DNA of 64,000 nucleotides from positions 109,907-173,906 of the forward strand of contig NZ_JAGINP010000021.1 of the NCBI RefSeq assembly GCF_017876155.1. Reading direction: 5' to 3'. This document shows, piece after piece, positions 24,427 to 31,225 of this stretch; positions within the stretch are counted from its first letter, which is position 1, and each line of letters begins with the position of its first letter. The position numbers were made by a program, and so were the translations under genes. The notes beneath the pieces are model-generated. The model saw only the letters and a program-made list of their open reading frames with translations, was not told the origin of the DNA and made no database searches. This DNA comes from Azospirillum rugosum (GTDB taxonomy: Bacteria > Pseudomonadota > Alphaproteobacteria > Azospirillales > Azospirillaceae).

Positions 24427-25377
24427 TTGACCGAGCTGCTGCCCCCCATCGAGCTGACGCCGCCGGACATCACCCCCTACCGGCGCGGCAACACCGGAAT
24501 CGACCACGTCACCACCCTGGACGGCGGCCGGCCGGGGCCGCACGCGGTCATCTGCGCGCTGGTGCACGGCAACGAGCTTGGCGGGGCGGTGGCGCTGGAC
24601 CGGCTGTTCCGGATCGGGCTGAAGCCCAGCCGCGGCCGCCTGACCCTGGTCTTCGCCAACACCGCCGCCTACCGCACCTTCGACCCGGAGCGTCCCTACG
24701 CCTCCCGCTTCGTGGACGAGGACCTGAACCGTGTCTGGTCGCCCGACGTGCTGGACGGCCCGCGCGACAGCGTGGAGCTGCGCCGCGCCCGCCAGCTGCG
24801 GCCGGTGTTCGACGCCGCCGACGTCGTCCTCGACCTGCATTCCATGACCGCCGACACCGCCCCGCTGGTGCTGTGCGGGCAGACGGCGCGCGGGCGGGAC
24901 CTGGGCCGCCGGATGGGATACCCGGCCTGGATCGTCGCCGACGAGGGCCACGCCGCCGGTCGCCGCCTGATCGACTACGCGGATTTCGCCGAGCCGAAGG
25001 GCGACCGCACCGCCGTCCTGGTGGAATGCGGCCAGCACTGGCGGGAGGACACGGCGGCCACCGCGCTGGAAAGCTGCCTGCGCTTCCTGCTGGTCCAGGA
25101 GATGATCGATCCCGCCTGGGCCGAGGGCATCCTGCGCCCGCACGACGACCCGCAGCGCGTGGTGGAGGTAACGGAGGCGATCACGGCGGAAACCGACAGC
25201 TTCACCTTCAACGCCCCCTACATCGGCATGGAGATCATCCCGCGCGCCGGCACGCCGCTGGGCCGCGACGGAGCGCGCACGGTCGTGACGCCCTACGACG
25301 ACTGCGTGCTGATCATGCCCGCACGCCGGCCGAAGGCCGGCCAGACCGCGGTGCGCCTGGGCCGTCTGGTGCCGTGA
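24427..25377 (+). CDS. Succinylglutamate desuccinylase/aspartoacylase family zinc hydrolase
   Basis: A 316-residue M14-like deacylase. Zinc ligands are visible as H and E in LVHGNELGGA (about 44-53) and H in VLDLHSMTAD; the catalytic Glu is probably in LVECGQHW. A C-terminal beta domain follows (IGMEIIPRAGTPLG). The family removes acyl groups from amino acids such as N-acetylaspartate or N-succinylglutamate. The frame starts at TTG (24427); no in-frame ATG precedes a conserved segment, so a TTG start is accepted with reserve. Its stop overlaps the next gene by four bases (GTGA), implying coupled translation with the permease. Confidence 0.82.
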   Translation: MTELLPPIELTPPDITPYRRGNTGIDHVTTLDGGRPGPHAVICALVHGNELGGAVALDRLFRIGLKPSRGRLTLVFANTAAYRTFDPERPYASRFVDEDLNRVWSPDVLDGPRDSVELRRARQLRPVFDAADVVLDLHSMTADTAPLVLCGQTARGRDLGRRMGYPAWIVADEGHAAGRRLIDYADFAEPKGDRTAVLVECGQHWREDTAATALESCLRFLLVQEMIDPAWAEGILRPHDDPQRVVEVTEAITAETDSFTFNAPYIGMEIIPRAGTPLGRDGARTVVTPYDDCVLIMPARRPKAGQTAVRLGRLVP

Positions 25378-26459
25378 CAGAACCTCCATCACCGGTTCAG
25401 ACGCCCGCGCGAGGACCGCTGCCCGTGGCGCTGGCGCTCGGCATCGGGGCGGCCGGGGGCGCGCTGTTCAACCTGTTCCACCTGCCGCTGGCCTGGCTGA
25501 TAGGCGCCATGCTGTTCACCACGGCCGCGGCCATGGCCGGCGTCCGGCTGCACGTGCCGAAACCGCTGCGCGGCGTCATGGTGATGATCCTGGGCATCAT
25601 GCTGGGCAGCGGATTCACGCCGGCCATCCTCGGGCGGCTCGGCGAATGGACGGTGTCGCTGAGCGGGCTTGCCGCCTACCTCGTGGTGGCGACCGTGCTC
25701 GGCGTGTTGTACCTGCGGCGCACCGCGCGGCTTGACCCCGCCACATCCTACTTCACCGCCACGCCCGGCGGGCTGAACGAGATGGTGATGGTCGGCACCC
25801 GGATGGGCGGCGACACGCGCACCATGGCGCTGGCCCACGCGCTGCGCGTGATGCTGGTGGTCATCGTCATCCCCTTCGCCTTCCAGGCGCTCGGCCTCTA
25901 CGACCCGGCCAAGCGCGGGACTCTGGGGCCGGCGTTGTCGGCGCTGGATCCGGTGGACGTCGCCCTGCTGGCGCTCTGCGCGCTGGGCTACCCGGTGGCG
26001 CGGCTGCTGCGCATCCCGGCGGCGCAGATCGTCGGGCCGATGCTGCTGTCGGCCGCCATCCACCTCGCCGGCCTGACGGAGGGGCGGCCGCCCGGCCTGC
26101 TGGTGGCCGCCGCGCAGGTGGTGATCGGCGCGGCGCTCGGCTGCCGCTTCCTGGGGCTGAAGATCAGCCGCGTCGGGCGGGACGGGCTGACGGCGCTGGG
26201 CCTGACCGGGCTGATGCTGCTGGTGACCACGGCCGCCGCCTGGGCGGTGGATGCCGCGACGGGGCTGGGCATCGCCGCTCTGATCCTGGCCTTCGCGCCG
26301 GGCGGGCTGGCGGAGATGACGCTGGTCGCGCTGGCGCTGAACATCGACGTGGCGCTGGTCGCCACACACCACATGGTGCGCATCATCCTGATCGTGACGC
26401 TCGCCCCCGCCGCCTATCTGGCATGGCGGAAATGGGCCGCGGTTGCAGAGCGGCGCTGA
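25374..26459 (+). CDS. AbrB-family membrane permease
   Basis: A 361-residue integral membrane protein with about ten hydrophobic segments arranged as two repeats: PLAWLIGAMLFTTAAAMAG and TATPGGLNEMVMVG in the first half, AQIVGPMLLSAAIHLAG and AFAPGGLAEMTLVAL in the second. The paired PGGLxEM motif is the signature of the AbrB duplication family (sometimes misnamed ammonia monooxygenase; unrelated to the AbrB transcription factor). Transport substrate is unknown. The GTG start at 25374 overlaps the deacylase stop, so the permease may import the acylated substrate or export the product. Confidence 0.85.
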   Translation: MTEPPSPVQTPARGPLPVALALGIGAAGGALFNLFHLPLAWLIGAMLFTTAAAMAGVRLHVPKPLRGVMVMILGIMLGSGFTPAILGRLGEWTVSLSGLAAYLVVATVLGVLYLRRTARLDPATSYFTATPGGLNEMVMVGTRMGGDTRTMALAHALRVMLVVIVIPFAFQALGLYDPAKRGTLGPALSALDPVDVALLALCALGYPVARLLRIPAAQIVGPMLLSAAIHLAGLTEGRPPGLLVAAAQVVIGAALGCRFLGLKISRVGRDGLTALGLTGLMLLVTTAAAWAVDAATGLGIAALILAFAPGGLAEMTLVALALNIDVALVATHHMVRIILIVTLAPAAYLAWRKWAAVAERR

Positions 26460-26550
26460 CGCATCCCTAAAAGCGCAAAGGCGCAATCGGTCGCACACGC
26501 ATGCGTGTCGCGATCCTTGCGATTCACTTCTTTCCCGTGCGAGGTGGAGG

Positions 26551-26580
26551 CGCGGACGGGTGGTGGAGCACCACCACCCC
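26551..26580 (+). promoter_or_regulatory. Hairpin in the leader of the 25-codon gene
   Basis: GGGTGGTGG and CCACCACCCC form a near-perfect stem around a short AGC(A) loop inside the leader, ending about 11 bases before the Shine-Dalgarno. It could act as an attenuator or shield the ribosome site; this is inference from position only. Confidence 0.45.
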
Positions 26581-26605
26581 GCCGCTCAAGAAGGAGGCGT
26601 CGAGG

Positions 26606-26683
26606 ATGGAAAAGATCCTGACACTCCTGATCCTGCTGTTCCAGGTCGTCAAGGCTGTCCTTGATCTCCTGAACCGGCAGTGA
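26606..26683 (+). CDS. 25-residue hydrophobic peptide
   Basis: Encodes MEKILTLLILLFQVVKAVLD followed by LLNRQ. It has a consensus ribosome site AAGGAGG (26591-26597) 8 bases before the ATG, unusually perfect for this window. The product is a single amphipathic hydrophobic helix with a Lys near each end, like small membrane peptides or type I toxins. The same frame is open from an upstream ATG at 26501 (60 aa), but that part is low-complexity and contains the hairpin. The gene sits alone between the AbrB permease and creA, and a hairpin follows the stop. No database comparison was possible. Confidence 0.55.
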   Translation: MEKILTLLILLFQVVKAVLDLLNRQ

Positions 26684-26689
26684 TCGGGC

Positions 26690-26720
26690 CGGGAGGCAGG
26701 GGATACCGCCCTTGCCTCCC
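26690..26720. terminator. Hairpin after the small peptide gene
   Basis: GGGAGGCAGGGG pairs with CCCTTGCCTCCC around ATACCG. The strong GC stem directly after the stop suggests a transcript end, but no T run follows on the plus strand, so it may instead stabilise the 3' end. Confidence 0.5.
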
Positions 26721-26765
26721 AAGCCTGATGATGGGGCCTTGCGCGCCGGATTGCAAGACGCCCCG

Positions 26766-27299
26766 CTATTTCCCGTTCGGCTTTCCCTTGCTCCACTGGG
26801 CATTCGTGTCGATCAACGGCACGGTGGAGATGGACATCTTCGCCGAGGCCTCCTTCACCTGCCGGCTGTAGACCACATAGACCAGCGTGTCGTTCGGCTG
26901 GTCGTAGATGCGGCGGATGGCGATCGACTTGAAAATCAGGCTCTTGCGCTCGGAGAAGACCTCCTCGCCCTTCTGCGACAGCTCGATGTCGCCGACGACC
27001 ACGGCGCCGGTGCGGCGGCAGGCGATGGAGGCGTTGGAGGGATCCTCGAACCAGTTGCCCTTGGTCAGGCGGTCGAGCACGCTGCGGTCGAAATCGACCA
27101 GATGGCAGGTGACGCCCTTCACCTTCGGGTCCTCGATCGCCTGAACCTGAAGCCCGTTGCCGGTCCAGTCGTTGGAGAAGCGGCCGACCACCGCGTCGGC
27201 GGCCGACGCCGTTCCGTACCCCACCGTCGGAGGCAGCACGGAAAGGGCCAGGACCAACAGGCCGCGGCGGATGTTTATCGAAGGGAACGGGCTGCGCAT
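26766..27299 (-). CDS. creA: CreA family protein, exported
   Basis: A 177-residue protein with an N-terminal signal peptide (RRGLLVLALSVLPPTVG ... ASA, cleavage near residue 34), so it is likely periplasmic. The mature part has CreA family hallmarks: EDPKVKGVTCHLVDF, DPSNASIACRRTGAV, and KSLIFKSIAIRRIYD followed by NDTLVYVVYS. The family is conserved but has no assigned biochemical role. ATG at 27299. It is divergent from the AI-2E family permease gene and convergent with the small peptide gene. Confidence 0.9.
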   Translation of the reverse strand: MRSPFPSINIRRGLLVLALSVLPPTVGYGTASAADAVVGRFSNDWTGNGLQVQAIEDPKVKGVTCHLVDFDRSVLDRLTKGNWFEDPSNASIACRRTGAVVVGDIELSQKGEEVFSERKSLIFKSIAIRRIYDQPNDTLVYVVYSRQVKEASAKMSISTVPLIDTNAQWSKGKPNGK

Positions 27300-27429
27300 C
27301 GCAAGGGGTCTCCGGTCATCACGATTCCGGGACCGCGGGTGCCGCCCCGGAATACCCCTAAATCGGGTGGGCCCGCTTTCCCGTCAAGCGCCCCATCCGG
27401 CGTGCAACGCCCCGGAGTTCCCGACGCGC

Positions 27430-28542
27430 ATGAGCGACCGCACCATCGACCCGCCCCTGTCCGAACCGCCGGAACCGGTGACCGAACCCCTGCCGCCGGC
27501 GCGGCATCGGCACAACGCGGTGGCGGTGGCCACCATGGGGCTGTTCGTCATCGCCCTTCTGTTCTCGCTCTATTTCGGGCGCGACGTCCTGCTGCCGATC
27601 ATGCTGGCGCTGATCCTGAGCCTGCTGCTGCGGCCCTGCGTGCGCGGGCTCTACCGGCTCGGCCTGCCGGAGGGGCTGGGGGCGGCGGTGATGGTGGTGC
27701 TGGTGTTCGGGTCGGTGCTGATCGGGGTCTACACCCTGTCCACCCCGGCAGTGGAGTGGGTCAACCGCATGCCCCGCGTGCTGCACGAGCTGGAGTTCAA
27801 GCTGGGCGACATCCGCGAGGGCATCCAGCGCGCCCGCGAGGCGTCGCGCCAGCTGGAGCAGATCACCAGCGACCAGAACGGTGCCGCGCGCGAGGTGGTG
27901 GTGCGCGGCCCGTCGCTGGCCGAGCAGGTCTTCACGCAGGTGGAGGCGGTGATCGCCAACGTCGTGATCCTGCAAGTCCTGCTGTACTTCTTCCTGGCGC
28001 GCGGCCGGCAGAGCCTGGAGGCACTGATCGGCACCATGCGCGACGTGGACGACCGCGTGCACTACGCCATGGTCGCGGCCACGGTGCAGCAGAACATCGC
28101 CGCCTATCTGGCGACCATCACCGTCATCAACTTCTTCCTCGGCGTGGCGACGGCGCTCGCCATGTGGATGTGGGGGCTGCCCAACGCGGCGCTGTGGGGC
28201 ACGCTGGCCGGGCTGATCAACTACATCCCCTTCATCGGGCCGGCGGTGGTGACGGCGATTCTGTTCCTGGTCTCGGTGCTGAGCTTCGACGGGCTGTTCA
28301 ACATCCTCGGCCCGCCACTGACCTTCGTGGCGCTGACGACGCTGGAGGGCAACTTCCTGACGCCGATGATCGTCGGGCGGCGGCTGGCGCTGAACCCCAT
28401 CGCGGTCTTCGTGTCGATCCTGTTCTGGGGCTGGATGTGGGGCATCCCCGGCGCGCTGCTGGCCGTGCCGATCCTGGCCATTCTGAAGATCCTGTTCGAC
28501 GCGCACGAGCCGCTGAAGCCCATCGGCGCCCTGCTGGGCTAG
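27430..28542 (+). CDS. AI-2E (YdiK/PerM) family permease
   Basis: A 370-residue membrane protein with the family pattern: a proline-rich cytoplasmic N-terminus (about 1-28), paired helices near 30-95, a long amphipathic central region (about 100-170, EFKLGDIREGIQRAREASRQ), then a block of helices with GLINYIPFIGPAVV and TLEGNFLTPMIVGRR. These last two motifs are strongly diagnostic. Members export autoinducer-2 or act as sodium/proton antiporters; the substrate here is unknown. ATG at 27430. qmcA follows 94 bp later on the same strand, but nothing ties them functionally. Confidence 0.9.
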   Translation: MSDRTIDPPLSEPPEPVTEPLPPARHRHNAVAVATMGLFVIALLFSLYFGRDVLLPIMLALILSLLLRPCVRGLYRLGLPEGLGAAVMVVLVFGSVLIGVYTLSTPAVEWVNRMPRVLHELEFKLGDIREGIQRAREASRQLEQITSDQNGAAREVVVRGPSLAEQVFTQVEAVIANVVILQVLLYFFLARGRQSLEALIGTMRDVDDRVHYAMVAATVQQNIAAYLATITVINFFLGVATALAMWMWGLPNAALWGTLAGLINYIPFIGPAVVTAILFLVSVLSFDGLFNILGPPLTFVALTTLEGNFLTPMIVGRRLALNPIAVFVSILFWGWMWGIPGALLAVPILAILKILFDAHEPLKPIGALLG

Positions 28543-28636
28543 CGCGGCAAAAGGTCGTGGGAGGAAAGGCCGGCTGGCCGGAATCCCGCCGCCGTGGCAT
28601 CGTCGGTCGAGGCATCGACGGCGGGAGTCCGGGCGC

Positions 28637-29632
28637 ATGGTGGTCGGCGGCTTTACCCTGTTCGTGCTGGCGCTTCTGGTCTTCGCGCTGGCGCTGGTCC
28701 TGCTGGGCGTGCGGACGGTGTCGCAGGGGCAGGAATGGACGGTCGAGCGGTTCGGGCGCTACACCCGCACCCTGCAGCCGGGCCTGCACCTGCTGATCCC
28801 GCTGATCGACCGCATCGGGCAGAAGCAGAGCATGATGGAGACCGTGCTCGACGTCCCCTCGCAGGAGGTCATCACCCGCGACAACGCGATGGTGACCGTG
28901 GACGGCGTGGTCTTCTTCCAGGTCATCGACGCGGCCAAGGCGTCCTACGAGGTCAACAACCTCCAACTCGCCATCCTGAACCTGACCATGACCAACGTGC
29001 GCACGGTCATGGGCTCCATGGACCTGGACGAGCTGCTGTCGCAGCGCGACCAGATCAACGCCCGCCTGCTGACCGTGGTGGACGAGGCGACCAACCCCTG
29101 GGGCGTGAAGGTGACGCGCATCGAGATCCGCGACATCCAGCCGCCGCGCGACCTCGTCGACAGCATGGCCCGCCAGATGAAGGCGGAGCGCGACCGCCGC
29201 GCCTCCATCCTGGAAGCCGAGGGGCAGCGCCAGGCCGCCATCCTGCGCGCGGAGGGCGCCAAGCAGGCGGCCATCCTCCAGGCCGAGGGCCGGCGCGAGG
29301 CCGCCTTCCGCGACGCCGAGGCGCGCGAACGCGCCGCGCAAGCCGAGGCCGAGGCGACCCGCCGCGTGTCGGAGGCCATCGCCGACGGCAGCGTGCAGGC
29401 CATCAACTACTTCGTGGCCCAGCGCTACGTCGACGCGCTGACCGCCGTTGCGTCCGCGCCGAACCAGAAGGTGCTGTTCCTGCCGCTGGAGGCGGCGAAC
29501 GTCATCGGCGCCATCGGCGGCATCGCGGAGATCGCGCGCGAGGCTTTCCCGAACCGGCCGGCACCGCCCGCTCCGCCTCCAGCGGCGCAGAAGGGACCGT
29601 GGAACCGGGATAATCCGGAAGCGTCGCCTTGA
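28637..29632 (+). CDS. qmcA: SPFH/band-7 protein, QmcA type
   Basis: A 331-residue membrane-anchored stomatin-like protein. One N-terminal helix (about 5-27) is followed by the SPFH domain (TVSQGQEWTVERFGRYTRTL, LDVPSQEVITRDNAMVTVDG) and a long coiled coil of AEG(R/Q)xQAAI repeats (about 190-250). The C-terminus is Pro/Ala-rich. Such proteins assemble into rings that organise membrane microdomains and control FtsH-type proteolysis. The ATG at 28637 (MVVGG) is used. The NfeD gene, its classical partner, follows after a palindromic repeat, so the two form the usual qmcA-nfeD unit. Confidence 0.93.
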   Translation: MVVGGFTLFVLALLVFALALVLLGVRTVSQGQEWTVERFGRYTRTLQPGLHLLIPLIDRIGQKQSMMETVLDVPSQEVITRDNAMVTVDGVVFFQVIDAAKASYEVNNLQLAILNLTMTNVRTVMGSMDLDELLSQRDQINARLLTVVDEATNPWGVKVTRIEIRDIQPPRDLVDSMARQMKAERDRRASILEAEGQRQAAILRAEGAKQAAILQAEGRREAAFRDAEARERAAQAEAEATRRVSEAIADGSVQAINYFVAQRYVDALTAVASAPNQKVLFLPLEAANVIGAIGGIAEIAREAFPNRPAPPAPPPAAQKGPWNRDNPEASP

Positions 29633-29640
29633 AGAGTATT

Positions 29641-29759
29641 CACCACAAAGACACAAAGGACACAAAGATTTTCACAAAGGGGTGCCTGTCATCATCGCGC
29701 CCCTTGGGACTGGCGGAAGTCTTTGTGACGTTCTTTGTGCTCTTTGTGTCTTTGTGGTA
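29641..29759. repeat. Palindromic repeat, CACCACAAAGACACAAAGG family
   Basis: Left arm 29641-29667 (CACCACAAAGACACAAAG...) and right arm about 29730-29759 (...CTTTGTGTCTTTGTGGT) are inverted copies built of CACAAAG words. The spacer between them contains further CACAAAG/CTTTGTG copies. It lies inside the qmcA-nfeD operon spacer, where a hairpin could lower read-through. Confidence 0.85.
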
Positions 29760-29785
29760 AAAAGCAACACGACAATGAGCGCCCG

Positions 29786-30214
29786 ATGATCGAGTTCTGG
29801 CACTGGTGGGTTCTGGCCGTCCTGCTGGGCGCGGTGGAGATTCTGGCGCCGGGGGCGGCGTTCCTCTGGCTGGGCGGGGCGGCGGGCGTGGTCGGGCTGG
29901 CGCTGTTCGTCTGGCCGGCCATGTCGTGGGAGCTTCAGGGGCTGCTGTTCGCCCTGCTCGCCATCGCCGCGGTCATCGGCGTGCGGATGCTGGCGTCGCG
30001 GTCGGCCCACACGACCAGCACGCCGAACCTCAACCGCCGGGCGGAGCAGTACATCGGGACGATGCACACGCTGGACAGCCCGATCGTCAACGGGCTGGGG
30101 CGCGCGCAGGTGGGCGACGGGCTATGGACCGTCGTGGGCCCCGACCTGCCCGCCGGCACACGGGTGCGCGTCGTCGGCGCCGACGGGACACGGCTGAAGG
30201 TCGAGAAGATCTGA
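29786..30214 (+). CDS. NfeD family membrane protein, short form
   Basis: A 142-residue protein with two to three membrane helices (FWHWWVLAVLLGAVEILAPG, FLWLGGAAGVVGLALFVWP, LLFALLAIAAVIGVRML) and a C-terminal OB-fold (about 85-142: GTMHTLDSPIVNGLGRAQVG ... RVVGADGTRLKVEKI). This is the short NfeD form, which lacks the serine protease domain, and it works beside stomatin-like proteins such as the upstream QmcA. ATG at 29786. Its 3' end overlaps a possible minus-strand gene (30122-30421). Confidence 0.92.
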   Translation: MIEFWHWWVLAVLLGAVEILAPGAAFLWLGGAAGVVGLALFVWPAMSWELQGLLFALLAIAAVIGVRMLASRSAHTTSTPNLNRRAEQYIGTMHTLDSPIVNGLGRAQVGDGLWTVVGPDLPAGTRVRVVGADGTRLKVEKI

Positions 30215-30421
30215 CCGCATCGGGCGGTCGGGATCCGCCGCGGCGTGCAGGTTGACGCGGATTTCCGCCGCGTGGTGGCTGAGCTGCCGCGCCGCCCGGT
30301 CGAAGCTGTCGTCCCCGGTCTCCGCCGCGCGTTCGGCCAGCAACCGGCTGCACGCCTCCAGCTGTCGCGCGAAGGCGGCGTAGTCGGGAATCCGCCTGTT
30401 GGGTCCGCACGGACCGACCAT
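30122..30421 (-). CDS. Possible 99-residue hypothetical protein overlapping nfeD
   Basis: Starts MVGPCGPNRRIPDYAAFARQ, then a helical stretch LLAERAAETGDDSFDRAARQ and SHHAAEIRVNLHAAADPDR. The ATG at 30421 has GGAAGGGCGAGG upstream. The last 31 codons run antisense to the end of nfeD, which is unusual and lowers confidence. The helical N-terminal part reads like a genuine protein. If false, 30215-30588 holds no gene. Confidence 0.4.
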   Translation of the reverse strand: MVGPCGPNRRIPDYAAFARQLEACSRLLAERAAETGDDSFDRAARQLSHHAAEIRVNLHAAADPDRPMRSDLLDLQPCPVGADDAHPCAGGQVGAHDGP

Positions 30422-30588
30422 GGCCCCCTCGCCCTTCCTGGATGCTCGTGGTTGAGCAATACCTGGGCATGCTGTCACAGGCGGCGGTGCGCGGAAATCC
30501 AACTTAGGTTTGCGGTGCCCTTTCCTTTGGTCCAATGCTGCACCGCACACCACCCGTGGGGGATATGCCTACGGAAAGGGCAGCGCGC

Positions 30589-31005
30589 TCAATCGATCAG
30601 TTCGTCGAGCGTCGCGCGGACAACCTGGACGATTTCCGCGCCATATTGGCCGACGCCCAGGTCGCGGGCGCCGACGATGATGGACAGTTCCCGCTCCGTG
30701 GTCGGGGCGAAGCGGGCGATCTCCGGCACCAGCTCGTCGGGCAGGACGGAGTCGCGCGACAGGCCCTCGCGCGCGGCGGCCCGCTCCCGCCAGCCGTTGA
30801 GCGCGGCGTTGATCGCCGCCTCGATCTGGATCGCCTCCTCCTTGCGCCGCAGATCCTGGTAGAGGACCAGCACGCGCCAGGCGCCGTCGGCGTAGGCGGT
30901 GTCGATGCGCTGAACCTCGACCGTGCGCAGGAAGGCGGACAGGTGGCCCTGCGCTTCGTCCGCGTTCGCGTCGGGGATCATGAAGGTGCGGATTTCGGTG
31001 CTCAT
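30589..31005 (-). CDS. Stand-alone HRDC-domain protein
   Basis: A 138-residue protein. Residues about 1-65 form a small alpha/beta region (TFMIPDANADEAQGHLSAFL, VEVQRIDTAYADGAWRVLVL), and about 68-135 match an HRDC domain: LNGWRERAAAREGLSRDSVL, PDELVPEIARFAPTTERELS, and GQYGAEIVQVVRATL. HRDC domains normally sit at the C-terminus of RecQ helicases or RNase D and bind nucleic acid; here it is alone. The ATG at 31005 opens MSTEIRTF. No helicase or nuclease gene is adjacent. Possible roles are nucleic-acid binding or acting with a distant RecQ. Confidence 0.75.
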   Translation of the reverse strand: MSTEIRTFMIPDANADEAQGHLSAFLRTVEVQRIDTAYADGAWRVLVLYQDLRRKEEAIQIEAAINAALNGWRERAAAREGLSRDSVLPDELVPEIARFAPTTERELSIIVGARDLGVGQYGAEIVQVVRATLDELID

Positions 31006-31225
31006 ACCCGTCCTCGGTCCTGCATCGTCTTCTCGGGGGAGACTACACGAAACGGACGGGGTACCGCCAGAACGGCGAAGGCGTAGACGGGACGTCAACC
31101 CGCACGGTTCCCGGTATCGGAGTACCACCGATAGCCGCTTGGCGCCGGTACCGCGGCAACCGTTATCAGGCGTGGACCGCGGACGCCGCCGCGCCCCGCA
31201 CGACCGTTCGACGAAGGACCCGACC

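Noticed and set aside
25374..26459. Ammonia monooxygenase
   Set aside because: Old database name for the AbrB family; the sequence is a duplicated permease with PGGLxEM motifs and has no metal site of a monooxygenase.
26712..28796. 694-codon plus-strand frame across creA and the AI-2E family gene
   Set aside because: The text is Arg/Pro/Gln-rich without domains and overlaps two recognised genes in other frames.
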